Assembly: GCA_947630315.1 (NCBI GenBank)
Contig: CANRHA010000100.1
Location: forward strand, 1 to 6,482
Direction of reading: 5' to 3'
Length of the DNA stretch: 6,482 nucleotides
Origin: an uncultured Clostridia bacterium
Lineage (GTDB): Bacteria; Bacillota; Clostridia; Oscillospirales; Ruminococcaceae
The notes under the pieces are model-generated. The model had not been told where the DNA came from and made no database searches. It worked only from the letters and a program-made list of their open reading frames with translations. Numbering within the stretch: position 1 is the stretch's first letter; every line of letters begins with the position of its first letter. Both the position numbers and the translations under genes were made by a program. Positions 4,721 through 6,482 of this stretch are shown here, piece by piece.

Positions 4721-4749
4721 ATTATACACCCTTCCCGCCCCGCCGTCAA
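4721..4749 (-). promoter_or_regulatory. Sigma-A-type promoter for the hydrolase-methyltransferase operon
   Basis: On the minus strand TTGACG (4744-4749) and TATAAT (4721-4726) are separated by exactly 17 bp. Transcription would start near 4714, giving a leader of about 48 nt. This is the strongest promoter match in the window. Confidence 0.8.
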
Positions 4750-4790
4750 TCACCGCGCGGCTATTTTGAGGAAAATTGTTGGGGGGCTGT

Positions 4791-4832
4791 GCAGAGGACA
4801 GAGGGCAGAAGTCAGACCCGGTAGGACAGAAG
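4791..4832 (+). repeat. Degenerate heptamer tract 4
   Basis: Six 7-bp units in register: GCAGAGG, ACAGAGG, GCAGAAG, TCAGACC, CGGTAGG, ACAGAAG. Looser NCAGA/GGTAGG pieces continue to about 4890. CAGAAGTCAGA (4806-4816) is an exact inverted match to 4957-4967. Confidence 0.7.
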
Positions 4833-4942
4833 TGGCGGAAAGCAGGGAGCTTGCGGTAGGAGCAGAATGTGGCGGCATAGGTGGCAGAAAGTTGCAGTCT
4901 ACTTGTGTGCCATTCATCTTTTGCAAATTTTGATAAAGCGTT

Positions 4943-4975
4943 TCTGTCTTCAGATTTCTGACTTCTGTCTTCTAC
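4943..4975 (-). repeat. Degenerate heptamer tract 5
   Basis: On the minus strand GTAGAAG, ACAGAAG, TCAGAAA, TCTGAAG, ACAGAAA, all in a strict 7-bp register. It is inverted relative to 4791-4832, so the pair could form a long imperfect stem with a loop of about 130 bases. Confidence 0.75.
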
Positions 4976-5061
4976 CCGCCCATCTGTTGGTAAAACTGTA
5001 TAAAAAAGCTCTTATTTTTTTGTTATATTCACACTTTATTAACACATTGGCAAAAAAATGA

Positions 5062-5070
5062 TGATATAAT
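5062..5070 (+). promoter_or_regulatory. Probable extended -10 promoter for the regulator gene
   Basis: TGATATAAT is a full extended -10 element (TG-N-TATAAT). No good -35 box lies at 16-18 bp; TTGGCA at 5047-5052 is only 12 bp away. The start would be near 5077, leaving a leader of about 88 nt with no structure recognised. Confidence 0.55.
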
Positions 5071-5164
5071 CTATAAGAATAGATAAATAGCGCATAAATT
5101 CAGCGTTTTTGTCGTCATGATCACAACACAGCCATTTTAATCTAAATTGCAGGGAGTAAGAAAT

Positions 5165-6250
5165 ATGCCTAACAGATTTTTCCAAGGTATTGTACATCAG
5201 ATGAGCGAAACGGTCGGATGTGAGATCGGCGTTGTCGACGAAAGCGCTGTTGTAGTTGCATGCAGCGACCCCTCAAAAATCGGCACGGCAAACGAGTTCG
5301 TCTCTTTGGATCTCAACGAGACCTTCGATTATTTCGTGCGCGACGGCTATACCTATAAGCCCTTCGGCGCAAAGGCCCGCAACGAGTACGCGGTCTTTGT
5401 CGAGGGCGCAGACGAATCCGCCTATAAGGTTGCGTCGATGCTCTGCGTCGCCCTTTCAAACCTCCAGCAGTTCTACGATGAAAAATACGACCGCACCAAC
5501 TTCGTCAAGAACGTTGTTTTGGATAACATTCTCCCCGGAGATATAATGATAAAAGCCCGTGAGCTTCATTTCAGCAACGAGGCCCATAGGGTCGTTCTCC
5601 TTATAAGGATCGTCTCCGCCAACGACGTTTCGGCGTTCGACGTTATCCAGAACCTCTTCCCCGATAAAAATAAGGATTTCGTCTTCACCACCTCCGAGAC
5701 CGACATCGTTCTTATTAAGGAGACCCGCCAGAACATCGAAGCGGCAGACCTTGAAAAGCTTGCGTTTTCCATCGCCGATACCCTTTCGAGCGAGTTCTAT
5801 ACCCGCGTTAATGTCGGTATAGGCTCTGTTGTCGATTCCGTACGTGCCCTCGCCGTTTCATTTAAAGAAGCCCAGATCGCGCTCGAAGTAGGTAAAGTTT
5901 TCGACACCGACAAGACCATAGTCAGCTACGAAAACCTCGGCATAGCAAGGCTTATCTACCATCTTCCCACAACTCTCTGCGAAACATTCTTAAAAGAGGT
6001 CTTCAAGAAGGGTTCAATAGAATCCCTCGACCAGGAGACCCTGTTCACCATTCAGAAGTTCTTTGAGAACAACCTCAACGTGTCGGAGACGTCGCGCAAG
6101 CTGTTTGTTCACAGAAACACCCTTGTCTACCGTCTCGAAAAAATCAAGAAGCTCACAGGGCTCGACCTCCGCGAGTTCGATCACGCAATTATATTCAAGA
6201 TCGCGCTGATGGTCAAAAAATATCTCTCGTCCGAGCCCACAAAGTACTGA
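5165..6250 (+). CDS. CdaR/PucR-family transcriptional regulator
   Basis: The product is 361 aa and soluble. The N-terminal part (about 7-105) resembles the sugar-diacid recognition domain of CdaR: VGCEIGVVDESAVVVACSDP then KIGTANE (residues 17-45). The middle (about 135-250) fits the degenerate GGDEF-like CdaR domain. The C-terminus has the PucR-type helix-turn-helix, FFENNLNVSETSRKLFVHRN followed by TLVYRLEKI (about 299-327), which binds DNA. CdaR itself activates glucarate/galactarate use in E. coli, but no such genes are here and the effector is unknown. The ATG at 5165 is preferred over an upstream TTG (5147) because GGGAG (5152-5156) lies 8 nt ahead of it. It is followed after 27 bp by ftsE, so the two are probably cotranscribed, suggesting control linked to cell division rather than sugar acids. 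Family firm, target inferred. Confidence 0.88.
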   Translation: MPNRFFQGIVHQMSETVGCEIGVVDESAVVVACSDPSKIGTANEFVSLDLNETFDYFVRDGYTYKPFGAKARNEYAVFVEGADESAYKVASMLCVALSNLQQFYDEKYDRTNFVKNVVLDNILPGDIMIKARELHFSNEAHRVVLLIRIVSANDVSAFDVIQNLFPDKNKDFVFTTSETDIVLIKETRQNIEAADLEKLAFSIADTLSSEFYTRVNVGIGSVVDSVRALAVSFKEAQIALEVGKVFDTDKTIVSYENLGIARLIYHLPTTLCETFLKEVFKKGSIESLDQETLFTIQKFFENNLNVSETSRKLFVHRNTLVYRLEKIKKLTGLDLREFDHAIIFKIALMVKKYLSSEPTKY

Positions 6251-6277
6251 TCGCCCGAAAGGAGTAATTTACCGACA

Positions 6278-6482
6278 ATGGTCGAATTTCGCAACGTTTC
6301 CTATACATATCCCACGGGGCAGCAGGCGCTCAACCGTGTTAATCTTAAAATCGACGACAATGAGTTTGCGTTTGTCGTAGGCGCAAACGGCGCAGGAAAG
6401 TCAACCTTAATAAAGCTTATCCTGCGCGAGCTTACCGCGACCGAGGGAGAAGTCATCGTAAACGGCTTCAACCTCAACAAGA
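6278..6482 (+). CDS. ftsE: Cell-division ABC transporter ATPase FtsE, 5' part
   Basis: Only the first 68 codons are in the window. They read MVEFRNVSYTYPTGQQAL (1-18), then a Walker A loop GANGAGKST (35-43), then IKLILRE and EVIVNGFNL. FtsE is the ATPase of FtsEX, which activates peptidoglycan hydrolases at the septum from the inner face of the membrane. The LIKLILREL stretch after Walker A and the Y-x-G-x-AL opening favour FtsE over other ABC ATPases. The usual PSG of the Walker loop is ANG here. AAAGGAG (6258-6264) is 13 nt ahead of the ATG, longer than optimal, and no other in-frame start lies closer. Confirmation needs ftsX in the sequence beyond the edge. Confidence 0.75.
   Translation, partial: MVEFRNVSYTYPTGQQALNRVNLKIDDNEFAFVVGANGAGKSTLIKLILRELTATEGEVIVNGFNLNK

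Larger units (their letters stand above)
4678..5164. other. Divergent intergenic region between the hydrolase and the regulator
   Basis: About 490 bp without a supported gene. It holds a minus-strand promoter with a small leader hairpin, two inverted heptamer tracts, an A/T-rich stretch (4985-5100) and a plus-strand promoter. Open frames at 4694-4933 and 4867-5061 lack ribosome sites and read through the heptamer tracts. Confidence 0.75.

Noticed and set aside
5077..5150. Riboswitch in the regulator leader
   Set aside because: Only about 75 nt, A/T-rich, with no recognisable aptamer motif or terminator hairpin.

Overview
The window reads as chromosome of a Gram-positive anaerobe of the class Clostridia, probably a gut Oscillospiraceae/Ruminococcaceae-type bacterium. 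The grounds are strong AAGGAGG-type ribosome sites, sigma-A-like promoters, a CdaR-type regulator directly ahead of ftsE, and gene-free DNA packed with short palindromic and heptameric repeats. The genus assignment is inference; no rRNA or other marker is present.

Layout. Bases 1-1069 hold no convincing gene and are a mosaic of repeats. A two-gene operon follows on the plus strand: dtd (D-aminoacyl-tRNA deacylase, 1120-1569) overlaps by four bases an ArsC/Spx-like thioredoxin-fold gene (1566-1904). Bases 1905-2639 are a second repeat mosaic. On the minus strand lie an SGNH/GDSL hydrolase (4666-3494) and, 71 bp downstream of it, a class I SAM-dependent methyltransferase (3422-2640), probably one transcript from a good promoter near 4721-4749. 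A 500-bp divergent spacer leads to a plus-strand CdaR/PucR-type regulator (5165-6250) and the first 68 codons of ftsE (6278 to the window edge).

The most unusual content is the repeat architecture around dtd-arsC. Its parts are: (A) a small hairpin-bearing unit with ends AAAAGGTATTCG and TCATRCTATTTT, eight copies; (B) a C/G-rich palindrome with half-site CCCCTCCCCTC, four copies; (E) a GCACCC-rich segment that follows A; (D) a roughly 100-bp element with 16-17-bp inverted ends, one copy on each side of the operon in opposite orientation; and tracts of degenerate 7-bp repeats at seven places. B, A and E recur in fixed order as a composite unit. One copy at each outer edge makes a 183-bp inverted repeat (174-356 against 2296-2478) enclosing the operon. 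No transposase or recombinase is present, so any mobility would have to be supplied in trans.

The genes do not form one obvious pathway. dtd/arsC is housekeeping plus a redox-fold protein. The hydrolase/methyltransferase pair looks metabolic and cytoplasmic. The regulator/ftsE pair opens what is probably the ftsEX cell-division locus.
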